A stretch of 64,000 bases of DNA from Dromiciops gliroides (GCF_019393635.1 NC_057861.1:658281724-658345723), one strand, 5' to 3'; shown: positions 11,821 to 22,230, counted from the stretch's first letter. Program-made: numbers and translations. The notes: a model not told the origin generated them from the letters alone.

Positions 11821-13800
11821 GTTGTTCCTCAAGAAACAAAATGTTTCCTTGACGGAACAGTAAAAAGAATATAATAACTATTGCTAACTAATAATATGTG
11901 AACAACAATATAGAAAAGGAAGAGAGGAAAGTTTTGTCCAGAGGGGCGATTTTTTTTTTTGTCCTCATGAACCGACGCGTTGACATTAGTCTTGCAAAGG
12001 GAGAGCCTCTGCAGAGAATACATGTTACAGATGGTGTATATTATAACAGAAAGAGAAAAAAAAACAACAAAAACAACAAATCAAAACTGTTCATTTAAAG
12101 TTTCTGAAAGTCTTTTCTCAGATGTCCTCTAGGTGTAGTCGTGGAATGAAAGTCTTTTCAGGGGTTGATGTGTGGATGCTGGTAATCAGCCAGGAAAATT
12201 TCCTACAAAATTGAGCTTAACACAACTTTAAAATAGCTTTGTCAATAATCAAATCAAACAATGAAAGTTCTCAAAAACATGTCTAAGGGAATTCAGAATC
12301 TTAGTTGTTACACATGAAACATATAATAAAACAAAAATTGAAACATTCTTTAAAATTATAATATTACTATAGTCCCCCCTTTATGGAGGGTAATTGAGAA
12401 GACAATTGCTGCGATATTAATTATTAAAAATAATTTTTTATCTTTGTTTCATCACTTTTTGCATCATCTGCCTAATTATCCTCATGCCATTATGAGAAAT
12501 TAAAAAATCTAATATAATTGGTAACAGGTGTCAAGGCCAAATTCAACACTGTATTTATCATGACACCTGAGATAATTATGGGGGTTACCATAAAAGAACA
12601 GAGAAATGATGGGATATGAGCATTCCCACACTTGAGCAATATGTACTGCCCATACAGTATGCCAGGCTTAAAATAGGTGGATGGAATATATGTCCATGCC
12701 ACCGAACATATTGGAAGAAACTGAGTCAGACTTAATCAGATGCATGGGATTGAGATGTCCATGGCATCAGGCATATAGGAGGGAGCATAGAAGCCAGGTG
12801 TAGAAGTGAGATGGGTGGGATGAATACTTCCAGCCATCTGTACAATATTGTGGGGAAAAATAAAATAAATATTAAACCAAGAGAATCCAACCTCAACATT
12901 TGTCAAAAGCCGTTCCCTCGGCCATACCTTAACTTCGTGCATGTCTCCCCTCATGTGACAGTTCAGTGTCTGCTCTTGCATGTATTCCTCTTGTGATTGG
13001 ATGGCATCTTGGCCAACTGGCGTCTGATAACTCAGAATAAAGACAATTAATGTCTTAAATGATAAGTTCCCATAATCCAAGTCTCATATGGATTTAAAAA
13101 TTGAGGATAATAAATGATTGCAAAAAATGTGAATACATCTTGACTCAGAACACAATATATAATTATGCAACGATTTCAAATAATACCCCTTTTTTTTTAC
13201 TTAGTATACAATTACTTTTGTGAAAAATCAGAACATATTTAAATACAAGTTAAAGCACAACAGAATCTCAAAGAAAACTTTTTTTAAAAAAAGAAAACTT
13301 TTACAAATGTTCCCCTCTTTTTTTTTTTTTTTGGAATATGCTTATCAAAAATAATACTTCTAGAATCAATTTACACTTGCCATGGCAACCAATTTGCCAG
13401 GGAAATGCTTTGAAGAGTTTGATCAAATAATCAGTTGAGAAAAAATAACAAAAACAAACAACTCAGAACATGGGAGCACAATACTCCTAGAATTAACATT
13501 GTATTATGAAATCAAAACCATCTTGCAATTTTTTAAAATTAGATAAATGTATAGAAGAAAATACACATGGAACAATAAAAGACAGTGAAATTCAAACTAA
13601 GGAAATCTAAATGAGCATGAACTTAATATTAATGAGTATTATGAAATATAAACTTGATCACATGACTATAAAAAACTTTTACAAATATTCTCCTTGTTTT
13701 AGAAACTAAGTATAAGACACAATCTCAAAAGCATGAAAATCTCTATGAAAATAAACCCATACCATTAATTTCAAAATGTATATGTAATGGCATAGAAATC
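11821..13800 (-). mobile_element. ERV internal region, 3' half, unassigned
   Basis: About 2 kb of AT-rich sequence between the polypurine tract and the long open frame. Short minus-strand open frames occur at 12,490-12,702 and 12,736-13,080. Their Trp/Tyr/Pro-rich wording is vaguely env-like, but I could not match them to a family and do not claim one. No YxDD polymerase motif was seen. Treat as a decayed or deleted retroviral interior. Confidence 0.5.
12371..12380 (-). other. second polypurine-tract copy inside the ERV
   Basis: AGTCCCCCCT on the plus strand repeats exactly the word at 11,811-11,820, 560 bp away. Some retroviruses carry an internal (central) polypurine tract. Confidence 0.4.
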
Positions 13801-14703
13801 CTATGTAACCTCTGAACTGACATTAATACTCTGAGTAAAGTTAGAACACTTTTGATTCCGATATCTAAAATCCCCAATACTCATATCAATACCTTGCTGC
13901 TTACTTCCACATTTCTGTAAAATGTATATCCTTCCATGGCAAAAGAAGCGGAGTCTTGGACTATGTTGATGATTGTCATTCTTATTCAGCTTGAGTTTTT
14001 CTTCTTTAACCCCTCTATATTGTCTGTCAGTCTTTTCACCATACAAATGCTTTATAATATTACTAATTAAAGAAAAAAGCAGGTTAGCAAAATTATGAAC
14101 AAAACGGGCATATGTGGAATTTAAAGGGCTTTTTAAGGTTGTCTCAGAAGCACAGCCAGGCTGGGGAAGGGCTGAGCCTGAAGCTGCAAATGTAGTTAGA
14201 GAAAGTTGTGCATGGGCATTAGATCTCTGGACTTCCCAGGCCTGGGAAGCAATGGGCTTGGCCATGGGAGGAGTAGAGGGTGGGGTCTGGAGAGGAGGGG
14301 AGGGACCAGAGCAATTTGAATCAGACTTGATTTTGAACTCAGGCCTGGATTCCTCTTCCCCCACTTTGCCTCCAGGTGCTAGGGGATTAAAAGCTTCTAG
14401 AGGGTGGGTCATTGCCTCCAGGCATGCAAAATTAAAGCAACAATTACTGTTAGAACTGGGAAAAGCTGCGGGAATCTCTTCAGGTTTCTCTGAAAAAGCA
14501 TGGTTGGGAGAGGGAGAGATATTTCCTTGTGTGAGTAAGTTGCTGGCTCTTTTAACAAAAATAAAAAGAAAAATAGAAAATCCACAAAAACAAAGCATTA
14601 ACATGATCTTATCTCCCATTTGTCTGGTTAAACAGACTAAAATCAAAAATAGGATAATTAGGGAGTTTAAAAGGTCCATTCGAAAAAATTTAAAGGGAAA
14701 CAC
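13801..14703 (-). CDS. ERV-internal open frame of 300 codons, function unknown
   Basis: This is the longest non-repetitive open frame in the window. It lies first in the transcript order of the minus-strand provirus, about 110 bases inside the right (5') LTR, where gag or a leader protein would normally sit. The predicted product has two hydrophobic stretches in residues 10-50 (LIILFLILVCL and MLCFCGFSIFLFIFV), then a Pro/Ser-rich middle at about 55-190 with PPLQTPPSTPPMAKP, then a basic Asn/Lys-rich tail. It has no zinc knuckle, protease or polymerase motif. A retroviral accessory or altered gag/env product is possible, and chance openness cannot be excluded. Confidence 0.4.
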   Translation of the reverse strand: MFPFKFFRMDLLNSLIILFLILVCLTRQMGDKIMLMLCFCGFSIFLFIFVKRASNLLTQGNISPSPNHAFSEKPEEIPAAFPSSNSNCCFNFACLEAMTHPLEAFNPLAPGGKVGEEESRPEFKIKSDSNCSGPSPPLQTPPSTPPMAKPIASQAWEVQRSNAHAQLSLTTFAASGSALPQPGCASETTLKSPLNSTYARFVHNFANLLFSLISNIIKHLYGEKTDRQYRGVKEEKLKLNKNDNHQHSPRLRFFCHGRIYILQKCGSKQQGIDMSIGDFRYRNQKCSNFTQSINVSSEVT

Positions 14704-14750
14704 AGCCAGTACACCAGTACTTAGCAGTTAAAGGGAGAGGGAGGGGAAAT

Positions 14751-14760
14751 TTCTTACCCA
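14751..14760 (-). other. possible retroviral major splice donor
   Basis: The minus strand reads TGGGTAAGAA about 55-65 bases inside the 5' LTR, a suitable place for a leader splice donor. Motif only. Confidence 0.35.
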
Positions 14761-14815
14761 ACCAGAAGATCAGAAGAAGACTGAGGTTTAGCTTTCCTCT
14801 TCGTGGTCAGCCATC

Positions 14816-15173
14816 TGTTAAGGGCTAAAATTCTAGCTAGTCTGTCTAAAATATCTAATGAGTGGTCGCCAATCAATTACAAGCTTTAGCAAGAGTTAGA
14901 CTTTTAAGCATTTATTAAGGAGAATAAGAATTTGGTAAAGAGAGAGAGAAAGGCCTAGATTCCTATCTATTAAAGGGAGAGCACATTTCTAGCTCCCTTC
15001 TCCGCCAGCGTCCTCAGGAAAAAGAGCGAGAGTGAGCGCCAGTCTCTTCCTTCCTCCTCCCACTAGTCTGCGTCACTTCCTGACTCCTGGTCTTGCCCTC
15101 AAAGACCTTCGCTTCATGGGCAGAACTCTTCTACAGTAAGTATCCAGCAGGTGGCGTTATTCCAATCATTACA
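14816..15173 (-). repeat. ERV LTR (5' LTR of the minus-strand provirus)
   Basis: 358 bp in the same orientation as the left LTR, with AATAAA on the minus strand at 14,911-14,916. Immediately inside it the minus strand reads GATGGCTGACCACGAAG, a two-base spacer then TGG, consistent with a primer-binding site of unidentified tRNA. Confidence 0.93.
15144..15157 (+). promoter_or_regulatory. CTCF-like core motif in second LTR
   Basis: Same CCAGCAGGTGGCGT word, exactly 3,362 bp from the first and in the same orientation. Confidence 0.5.
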
Positions 15174-15177
15174 CTGT
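15174..15177. repeat. ERV target-site duplication, right
   Basis: CTGT immediately follows the terminal CA of the right LTR and matches 11,450-11,453. Confidence 0.8.
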
Positions 15178-15523
15178 CTTCATCCAATAACTCAAAAATG
15201 CTATAAATCTTTCAAACTGATTTAAGGAAATATTCATACCTTGTTTATTATTACTGATTCAGGTAGAATTGTCTGGGTCTTCTGTAATTAATTGGGATTA
15301 GAGTTTGACCCCCATCATTGCATATCCAAAACAGATACAAAGTAATTCCTGGAAGACCAAAGGATGCTTTTTGTGTTGGATGTGGCAGTTCAGCTGTTTT
15401 GAAGGTAACTAGGGATTTTAGGGATCCTAAGAGTGAGAGGTAAATTGGGAGTGCATTACAGTAAGGAGGTACAGAGATGGTAGTTGGAATGTTGTCTTTT
15501 GGAAACAATAATTAGAACAGTTT

Positions 15524-15676
15524 CTGGGGGGCAGCTAGGTGGCGCAATGGATAGAGCACCAGCCCTACATTCAGGAGGACCTGAGTTCAAATCTGGCCTC
15601 AGACACTTAACACTGACTAGCTGTGTGACCCTGGGCAAGTCACTTAACCCCAATTGCTTCACCAAAAAAAAGAAAA
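15524..15676 (+). mobile_element. Marsupial tRNA-headed SINE (copy 5)
   Basis: Head GGGGCAGCTAGGTGGCGCAATGG, body and AAAAAAAGAAAA tail. The 9-bp duplication GAACAGTTT is at 15,515-15,523 and 15,677-15,685. Confidence 0.94.
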
Positions 15677-15685
15677 GAACAGTTT

Positions 15686-16300
15686 GGATGGAAGGAGAAT
15701 ATCATTTATTAGATAACACTACAACATTCCCAACCCTACAAATTCTTCAAGACCCACAAATCTCTGAAGTGTAAGATTGAGCCACTCCATTCCTTCACTA
15801 GTTTATTGACTTTAATGCTTTATCGAGTAATTTTCAAAGTCTTTCAGAAAAGTTTCTGCAGTGGAATTCTCATAGGATGTTATCTACAGAGTGCATCTGT
15901 TCAAATAAGGCACTACAAATCAGAGAAAAATTAGGAGATGGATTATATTCTCTTTTATTTTTTGTGTAAGATATTGTTGCTTACTGAAGGTAAATTTGGG
16001 GCAGAATATTAAATATTTAATAAACTCTCCTCATCATTTTTTGTAAGTATTTAGCATGAGATAAGCATAAGGCAGGGCCAATCATAAGCAAAATTCAGTT
16101 GAGAGTTTCTAGAGTTTTAATGCTATAAATGTTATCTTTAGTGTATATCATCTCCCATCTTGGTGCCCTTTTCCTCCCACTGGCTAGCACCATGATGTTT
16201 GATGCCTTTCATATTTCACTACCTTCCATCACAACCACTGAAATTGTTCTATCCACTATTCCATTCCCTCAGAGTCCCATATTATTAGTGATTGTTAATG

Positions 16301-16301
<1 letters not shown>
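15686..16301. other. unassigned sequence
   Basis: AT-rich with no gene or confident repeat. TTTGATGCCTTTCATATTTCAC near 16,200 looks unique. Confidence 0.4.

Positions 16302-16343
<42 letters not shown>
16302..16343. repeat. (TA)n microsatellite
   Basis: About 21 TA units directly abutting the next LTR. Confidence 0.97.
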
Positions 16344-16346
<3 letters not shown>

Positions 16347-16868
16347 GGGGACCAATTTTTAATTGGGGAGTGTTAGCTAAGTGGCTCACCGCAATATTGG
16401 GGCAAGGAAGGAGACCTGAAGCCTCCCTCAAAACAGAGCAGGATTTATTTGAACAAGAACGAACTTAAAAAAAAAACACAAACAGGATCAGTAGGATCAA
16501 GGGAAAGGAAATAAAATGGGGAAAGGGAAATTATACAACCTGAAAAATACCACTGCCCAGGAACCAGCTGAGAATAAACAGCAGAGCTCCTGTTGCCTTC
16601 CAGCTTCCAGCTAGAATGGTGAATTCTTCCTGTTCCCAGAAACCCCACACAGCCCCCAACCAATTGTCTGACCACTCTGACAGTCACACGACTGCCCTCA
16701 CTAGGCTTCCAATCATTATAATTTTGCCAGGCCCATGTAGGCATCAGTGAGTGGTGATGAAGTGAGGTGCCAGTGCCATGGCAACAGCAACAACCAGTGG
16801 GTGGAGAACAGTGCAGTTTATGGAGTCCCAGGCCGGTGTGCACTGAGGTATAAAAACCTCAAATAACA
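16344..16868 (-). mobile_element. Solo LTR of an endogenous retrovirus
   Basis: Read on the minus strand it starts TGTTATTTGAGG and ends TTGGTCCCCACA, the TG...CA form of an LTR. It contains a TATA-like TTGTATAATTTCC and an AATAAA signal (plus TTTATT at 16,444-16,449), followed by the GCTCTGTTTTGAGGGAGGC stretch expected of an R/U5 region. No internal viral sequence flanks it. The target duplication is not visible, perhaps because the adjoining TA repeat has expanded. It is older than the ERV at 11,454; the family is not assigned. Confidence 0.65.
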
Positions 16869-18764
16869 ATTAATACTTTACTATATATATACATATATAC
16901 CTCTTCCAGATAACATATTTGTGTTTTAATGGGAAATTTCTAATTCCTGAGGCCCAGAACTTAAACGAATGGAGGGACCCTAAAAGTAGGAATTTCAGGA
17001 ATTGTGGAAAGCTGATAAAAGAGGTATATTTGGTCAAGTTTATTACACTTCAAAGTACTCCACAAGCCACTTGTTGTCAATGTTGGACCCACCATGGAGA
17101 GCAATATTAGCATCAATAAATAGTCAATATGGTACAATGATAATAGAAGTAATGAACTAAAATTGGAGAAAGTTCAACTCAGGCCATGGGAAAATCTTTT
17201 CAAAAGTTAATGCCAATTAGATTCTGAAGTATAGCTCCAAGGAAAATGGCAAGATCTTTCTTTCTTAAGGTTTCAAAAAAAGTGCCTCAAAAAGCATTCC
17301 AGTCACAGATGAAATTAACTTGTTTTCCAGTTTGTGTTTTCTTAGGCATATAAGAATTCTCCATTTTAATTTTTTTTTCCAAATGCGATGGTTTCTCTCT
17401 TTTTTGGATAAGGACAAAACATTCCAATTGACTTGATTCAAGCCTGTTTTGTGAACTTTCAGTAATATACTTATTTTTAAAGTGCAATTAGGATAGTCCT
17501 ATTTTAATGTTTGTGATACATAATTTGGCCATATTCTCATTGCTTCCACGTTGGATGCTATTGCTGGCTGTGTGTGTGTGTGTTTGTGTGTGTTTGTGTG
17601 TGTGTATTTTAAAGCCATTGCTTGCTCAAAGTCCATGTCATTTTGCTCTATCCTCAGTCGAGTCAGACCTGGTCATCACTCACTGAGTAATGCCATTATA
17701 AATATTTGAAGATTGAATAACAGTTTCCCCTCAACCTTTTCTTCTCCAGATTGAATACTTCCTTTGACCTTTTTTTACAAAGCTTAGTGCAATGCACAGG
17801 TAAAATACTTTGCACACACGAGAACTCAATGAATTGTTGTTGACTAACTGGACAACTTATTGTCTTTTGCCATGGATCCTTTTTTTTTTTTTTCCAAGTC
17901 TCTAATCACCCTTGAAGCTTTCCTGTTCAAGTTCAAATATAGTATAATACATCACATGGATTGTGAAGCAGGAAGTGCATCATCCCATTTGGCATGAGGC
18001 TCCTATGTGGAAAATACCATTTGTTTCCGCATCAAACTATCTCTGGCAACTAACCAAAGCAAGAAAGAAAGGGTTAATTATTTTACATAAGAGCTGATAA
18101 CCCACTATTTATTGAGGAGAGGAGGAGATGGTAGGGTGAAGAAGAGATCTATCAGATGTTAACTGAGTTTCCAGTATTAGGGATGTTTTAGGAAGTGGAA
18201 GAAAAAAATTGAATGGATCACAACTGAAAGTGACATGTTTGCCATTATAAGTCCTACAGCAGTAAGAAGAGGGAAGGGCCACAGAAAGAGAAGTTCACTT
18301 TGTTCTGAGAGTTGGCTAGGAAAGAGGATGGAAGGAAGAAGACCTTTCCTATACTTTAAGAGCCAAAAGAATACCTTTCAGTGTTTGTTATGAATATATT
18401 TGCTGGTAACCCAGCAACTAGGCCTAGATGCTAGGAGCCTGGAGAAAATAGTGCTGGTGGCTGGTTCATAGTGAGAAAAAAAAATTCTTTTTGTTTTCTT
18501 ACTTTTATGGATATTCTCAAGGTGAGTGGACAGGGCTGGTCAGGACTCTTTGAAACTGTTTACAATTCTTACTCATTCGCCTAAGATGACTTATCATACC
18601 ATGTGTTCTAATGGGTAGCTTCCTCTTTTTATTTTTGAAGTCGAAACATTAACTGGAAATGTGAATCCTGAGCCAAACAGAAATAGTTCTTTTAAAATAA
18701 CTGTTGTCATTTTCCATGCACTTCACCCCCTAATCTTGATGTACCTCTCTCCTTTGCTCCTGAG
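16869..18764. other. mostly unassigned, with (GT)n at 17,568-17,606
   Basis: No coding evidence. It contains a short GT repeat and, around 17,770-17,855, a fragment resembling an L2/CR1 3' tail (TTAGTGCAATGCACAGGTAAAATAC, then TTGTTGTTGACTAACTGG). The rest looks unique. Confidence 0.4.
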
Positions 18765-18930
18765 TCACAGAATCAGAGCTTTACAGACACTGAGCAAACT
18801 ATACCTTTTACTTTTCAGATAAGGCAAGTGAGCACTAGGGAGGATGGACTATTTACCCAGGATTAAACAAGGAAAAGGTAGTAAAGGAAGGATTCGAACT
18901 CAAGTCCTCTGACTCCAAAGCCTGGGCTCA
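18765..18930 (-). repeat. MIR-like SINE relic
   Basis: GAGTCACAGAATCAGAGC ... GGAAGGATTCGAACTCAAGTCCTCTGACTCC matches the antisense body and tRNA-like head of a MIR-type SINE. Diverged. Confidence 0.5.
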
Positions 18931-19167
18931 TTTAATTGGCAAATACTGTCCTGTTTTTTCTGAGGAACATCCCCTGCATGCAGAGTATAGTCCGTAGACC
19001 CAGAAGATGGTCCAGAATTAGTGATGGCACCATAAATCCTTGCCTTTCTACAGCATTTTACAGATTGTGAAAGGGTTTTCACATATGTCTCATTTGAACA
19101 AGACAGGGTAGATGTTGGAAACTTCATTTTAGAAATTAGGAAACTGAGACTCAGACAAAAGTTAATT

Positions 19168-19256
19168 GATTCAAATTTGGCCTCAGGCACTTGACACTTA
19201 CTAGCTATGTGACCCTGAGCAAGTCACTTAACCCTCATTGCCCCTCCCAAAAATAA
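19168..19256 (+). mobile_element. Marsupial SINE, 5'-truncated (copy 6)
   Basis: Starts inside the body (GATTCAAATTTGGCCTCAGG) and continues through TGTGACCCTGAGCAAGTCAC to the 3' end. The head is missing. Confidence 0.8.
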
Positions 19257-19334
19257 TTAATTGATTTTTAAGGTTCCTTGTCTAGTAACTGCCAGAACTG
19301 GAACTCAGAATCCCAGGGTTTCTGACTCCTAGGT

Positions 19335-19830
19335 CATTGTCCTCACTAGGCCAATCAGGAAATATCTATTAAGCAGTTAGTCAACTAGAATTTATTAAGC
19401 ACCTACTATGAGTCATGCACTGTGCAAAGCACTGGTGAAATAAAGAAAAGCAAACACCAGTTTCTGCTCCTGAGGAGCTCACGGTTTAATGCAGGAAACA
19501 ACATGAAACAATTAGACAGTTTCAATTGGAGATAGTCTGAGAAGAAAGACACTAAGATGAAGAAGGACTGGGAAAGGTTTCTTGCAGAAAGTGGGACTTT
19601 ACCTGACCCTTGAAGGAATATGGTAAGCCTGGAGGTGGAGAGAAGTCCCAGCAGGGGGCACAGGCAGGGAAAACACTAGGAGTCCGGAGATGGAGTATCT
19701 TGTTCAATGAATTATAAGGAGACCAGTGTCACTGGTCTAGGAGTGAGTGCTAGGAGGGGAGTGAGGTATAAGAAGACTGGAAAGGCAGGAAGGGGCGAGG
19801 TTAGAGAGACTTTGAAAAGCCAAACAATTA
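19335..19830 (-). mobile_element. L2-type LINE, 3' end
   Basis: TTTATTAAGCACCTACTATG, CTCCTGAGGAGCTCACGG, TTTCTTGCAGAAAGTGGG and AGACTGGAAAGGCAGGAAGG occur in the same order as in the longer copy at 32,882-34,650. The fragment reads antisense to L2 ORF2. Confidence 0.75.
19648..19661 (+). promoter_or_regulatory. CTCF-like core motif within L2
   Basis: CCAGCAGGGGGCAC fits CCASYAGRKGGCRS at all 14 positions. Motif only. Confidence 0.5.
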
Positions 19831-19879
19831 GTATGAGCAAGCCACTGTTCTAAACCCTAGGGACTGGACACTAACAAAG

Positions 19880-20142
19880 AAATGATAATAGATAACATTT
19901 CTATAGTGATTCTTAAGTGCCAGGCATTGTACTAAGCACTGTACAAATATCATCTCATTTGAGCCTCACAACAACCCTGAGAAGTAGGTATTATTATTAT
20001 CTCCATATTACAAATGAAGAAAGTGAAGCAAACCAAGGTTAAGTGACTTGCTGAGGGTCACACAGCTAGTAAGTGTCAAGAGTCTGAGGCCAGTCTTGGA
20101 TTCAAGTCCTCCTGACTCCAGGGCTGGTGCTCTATCCGTTAA
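19880..20142 (-). mobile_element. MIR, nearly full length
   Basis: GTGCCAGGCATTGTACTAAGC, CCTCACAACAACCCTGAGAAG, AAGGTTAAGTGACTTGC and CCTCCTGACTCCAGGGC form the complete antisense MIR order. The head is close to that of the younger SINE. Confidence 0.85.
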
Positions 20143-20469
20143 AACTCCTCCTGTAATGTATAATCTTAAAGAATTGACTGGAGCATGAAGAGTTTTACAT
20201 TGTTACAGATGATCACACAGCTATTAAACTTTTTATGTTTTTCTGGCTCAAAGAATAGCTGCCAACCCACTATGACATGCTACATACAAGGGAATAAGTA
20301 CACAAGAAAAGGCGGGGAGACACAAGAGAGATTCAAAGAGAAGGGATGAGCTCTGAGTAGAGGGATCTGGGGAAACTTTATAAAGAAGATTGTCTGTTGT
20401 AACTTAGAAATAGCTGGTTCCTTGGAGAGTAATGAGGTTTAATAGGAGTTATCCAGCTATAGGTAGTTT
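20143..20469. other. unassigned sequence
   Basis: Nothing recognised. Confidence 0.4.
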
Positions 20470-20995
20470 TTTTTAATTGACAACAAAATCTCTTTTCTCT
20501 CCCTCTCATCTCTCTCTCCTCATTAAAAAAGAAAAAGACCCCTCAATAAATTTGCAGAATCAAGCAAAACAAATTCCTGAATTGGTCATGCCCAAGAAAT
20601 ATATCTCATTCTGCATCCTGAGTCCATCACTTCTCTGTCAGGCCATCCTGAATGCTTTGGGATCTTGGTTGGTCATTACACTGATCGGAGTTCTAAAGTC
20701 TTTCAAATTTATTTGTCTTTACAATGTTTTTATTATAAAAATTGTTTTCCTGTTTCTTCTTACTTCACTCTGCATCAGTTCATACAAATCTGTTCAGGTT
20801 TCTCTGAAGCTGCCCCCTCATTTCTTTAAGCATAATAATATTCTATCACAAATTGCATAATTTGTTTATCCTTTCTCCATTTGAAAGACAGTCTTGAGTT
20901 CTTTCCTACTATCTTTCATAAATATTTTTGTGCATATGAATCCTTTTCCTCCTTCTTCAATCTTTTTGGTATATCAACCTAGTATGTATGCCAGA
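20470..20995 (-). mobile_element. L1 3' UTR fragment
   Basis: Its reverse complement carries CAGAGAAACCTGAACAG, AACTGATGCAGAGTGAAGTAAG, AATGACCAACCAAGATCCC and TTTGCTTGATTCTGCAAATTT, which parallel the sense copy at 35,720-35,990. Diverged, with no open frame of its own. Confidence 0.65.
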
Positions 20996-21014
20996 CAGAT
21001 CATGTGAAATGTAG

Positions 21015-21150
21015 ATGCTATTATCCCCATTTTTACAGCGAGGTTAAGTGAGTTACCCAAAGTGACACAGCTAGGAAGTGTCTGAGGCAGGATTCGAACT
21101 CAGTCTTTCTAACTCCAGGCCCAGAATATTATTCACTGTGACACATGCTG
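21015..21150 (-). repeat. MIR-type SINE fragment
   Basis: GAGGTTAAGTGAGTTACCC, ACACAGCTAGGAAGTG and GGATTCGAACTCAG are antisense MIR core and head. Confidence 0.65.
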
Positions 21151-21610
21151 GTATTTCTGGATTAGAAAATATGCACAATTTAGTAACTTTGGAGGCATAA
21201 TTCCAAATTTTTTTCTCCAGAATTACTGCATATACCTCCACCAACTCAGCATAAACGCACCTTAACCCGTCCAACATTTATCATCATCCTTTTCTTCCAA
21301 TTGCCAATCTGATTGGTTGTGAGGAAGCACCTCAGAGTTGCTTTAATTTTCATTTCAGTAATTATTGATTTAGAGCATTTTTAATATGTCTATAGCAAGC
21401 TTAGATTTCTTCATTTGGAACTGCTGGCTTGTATTCTTTGACTCTCAGTGGGGGAATGGTTCTATTGTTATAAATTTGAATCAGTTCCTTAATATATCTT
21501 AGAAATGAGACTTTTATCACTGAAGTCTGCCACAAAGATTTCTTTTTCCAGTTCAGGTACAGAGAGTTTAGAAGAAACTGAAAGATGGAGCCAGTCTTAT
21601 GCAGACATGC

Positions 21611-21673
<63 letters not shown>

Positions 21674-22230
21674 GAGAGGAGAGAGAGGAGAGGAGAGGAG
21701 AGGAGAGGAGAGGAGAGGAGAGGAGAGGAGAGGAGAGGAGAGGAGAGGAGAGGAGAGGAGAGGAGAGGAGAGGAGAGGAGAGGAGAGGAGAGGAGAGGAG
21801 AGGAGGGGAGGGGAGAGGAGGGGAGGGGAGGGGAGAGGAGGGAGGGGAGGGGAGGGGAGGGGAGGGGAGGGGAGGGGAGGGGAGGGGAGGGGAGGGGAGG
21901 GGAGGGGAGGGGAGGGGAGGGGAGAGGGAGGGGAGAGGAGGGGAGAGGGAGGGAGAGGAGAGGAGAGGAGAGGAGAGGAGAGGAGAGGAGAGGAGAGGAG
22001 AGGAGAGGAGAGGAGAGGAGAGGAGAGGAGAGGAGAGGAGAGGAGAGGAGAGGAGAGGAGAGGAGAGGAGAGGAGAGGAGAGGAGAGGAGAGGAGAGGAG
22101 AGGAGAGGAGAGGAGAGGAGAGGAGAGGAGAGGAGAGGAGAGAGGAGAAGGTAAGGGGAAGAGAGAGGAGGGGAGGGAAGGGGGGAGAAGCAGAGAGGAG
22201 AGGAAGGAAGGGGAGGGGAAAAGGGAGGGG
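21611..22230 (+). repeat. Giant polypurine tract: (GA)n, (GGAGA)n, (GGGGA)n
   Basis: From 21,611 to 22,151 every base of the plus strand is a purine (541 bases). The tract continues with isolated pyrimidines to about 22,230. The order is GA dinucleotides (to about 21,668), GGAGA pentamers, a block of GGGGA pentamers (about 21,803-21,935), then GGAGA pentamers again to 22,145. All frames are open on both strands only because of composition. Confidence 0.98.

Larger units (their letters stand above)
11454..15173 (-). mobile_element. Young endogenous retrovirus, short provirus with two LTRs
   Basis: A 3.72-kb element with direct 358-bp LTRs starting TG and ending CA, about 3.0 kb of internal sequence and a 4-bp target duplication. 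Orientation is minus for three reasons. AATAAA lies in the LTR on the minus strand. A polypurine tract (AGGGGGGAC) directly precedes the left LTR when read on that strand. A TGG, as expected for a primer-binding site, lies two bases after the right LTR. The internal region is too short for gag-pro-pol-env and I recognise no reverse transcriptase, so it is an internally deleted or non-autonomous provirus. The two LTRs read as identical, which implies recent insertion. I cannot assign the retroviral class; the tRNA primer was not recognised. Confidence 0.9.

Noticed and set aside
14114-14731. 205-codon plus-strand frame inside the ERV
   Set aside because: Antisense shadow of the minus-strand frame; the element is in minus orientation.
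16344-16868. Pairing this LTR with the ERV at 11,454 as one provirus
   Set aside because: The two LTR sequences differ throughout apart from a short AATGATTGGAA word; they are separate families.
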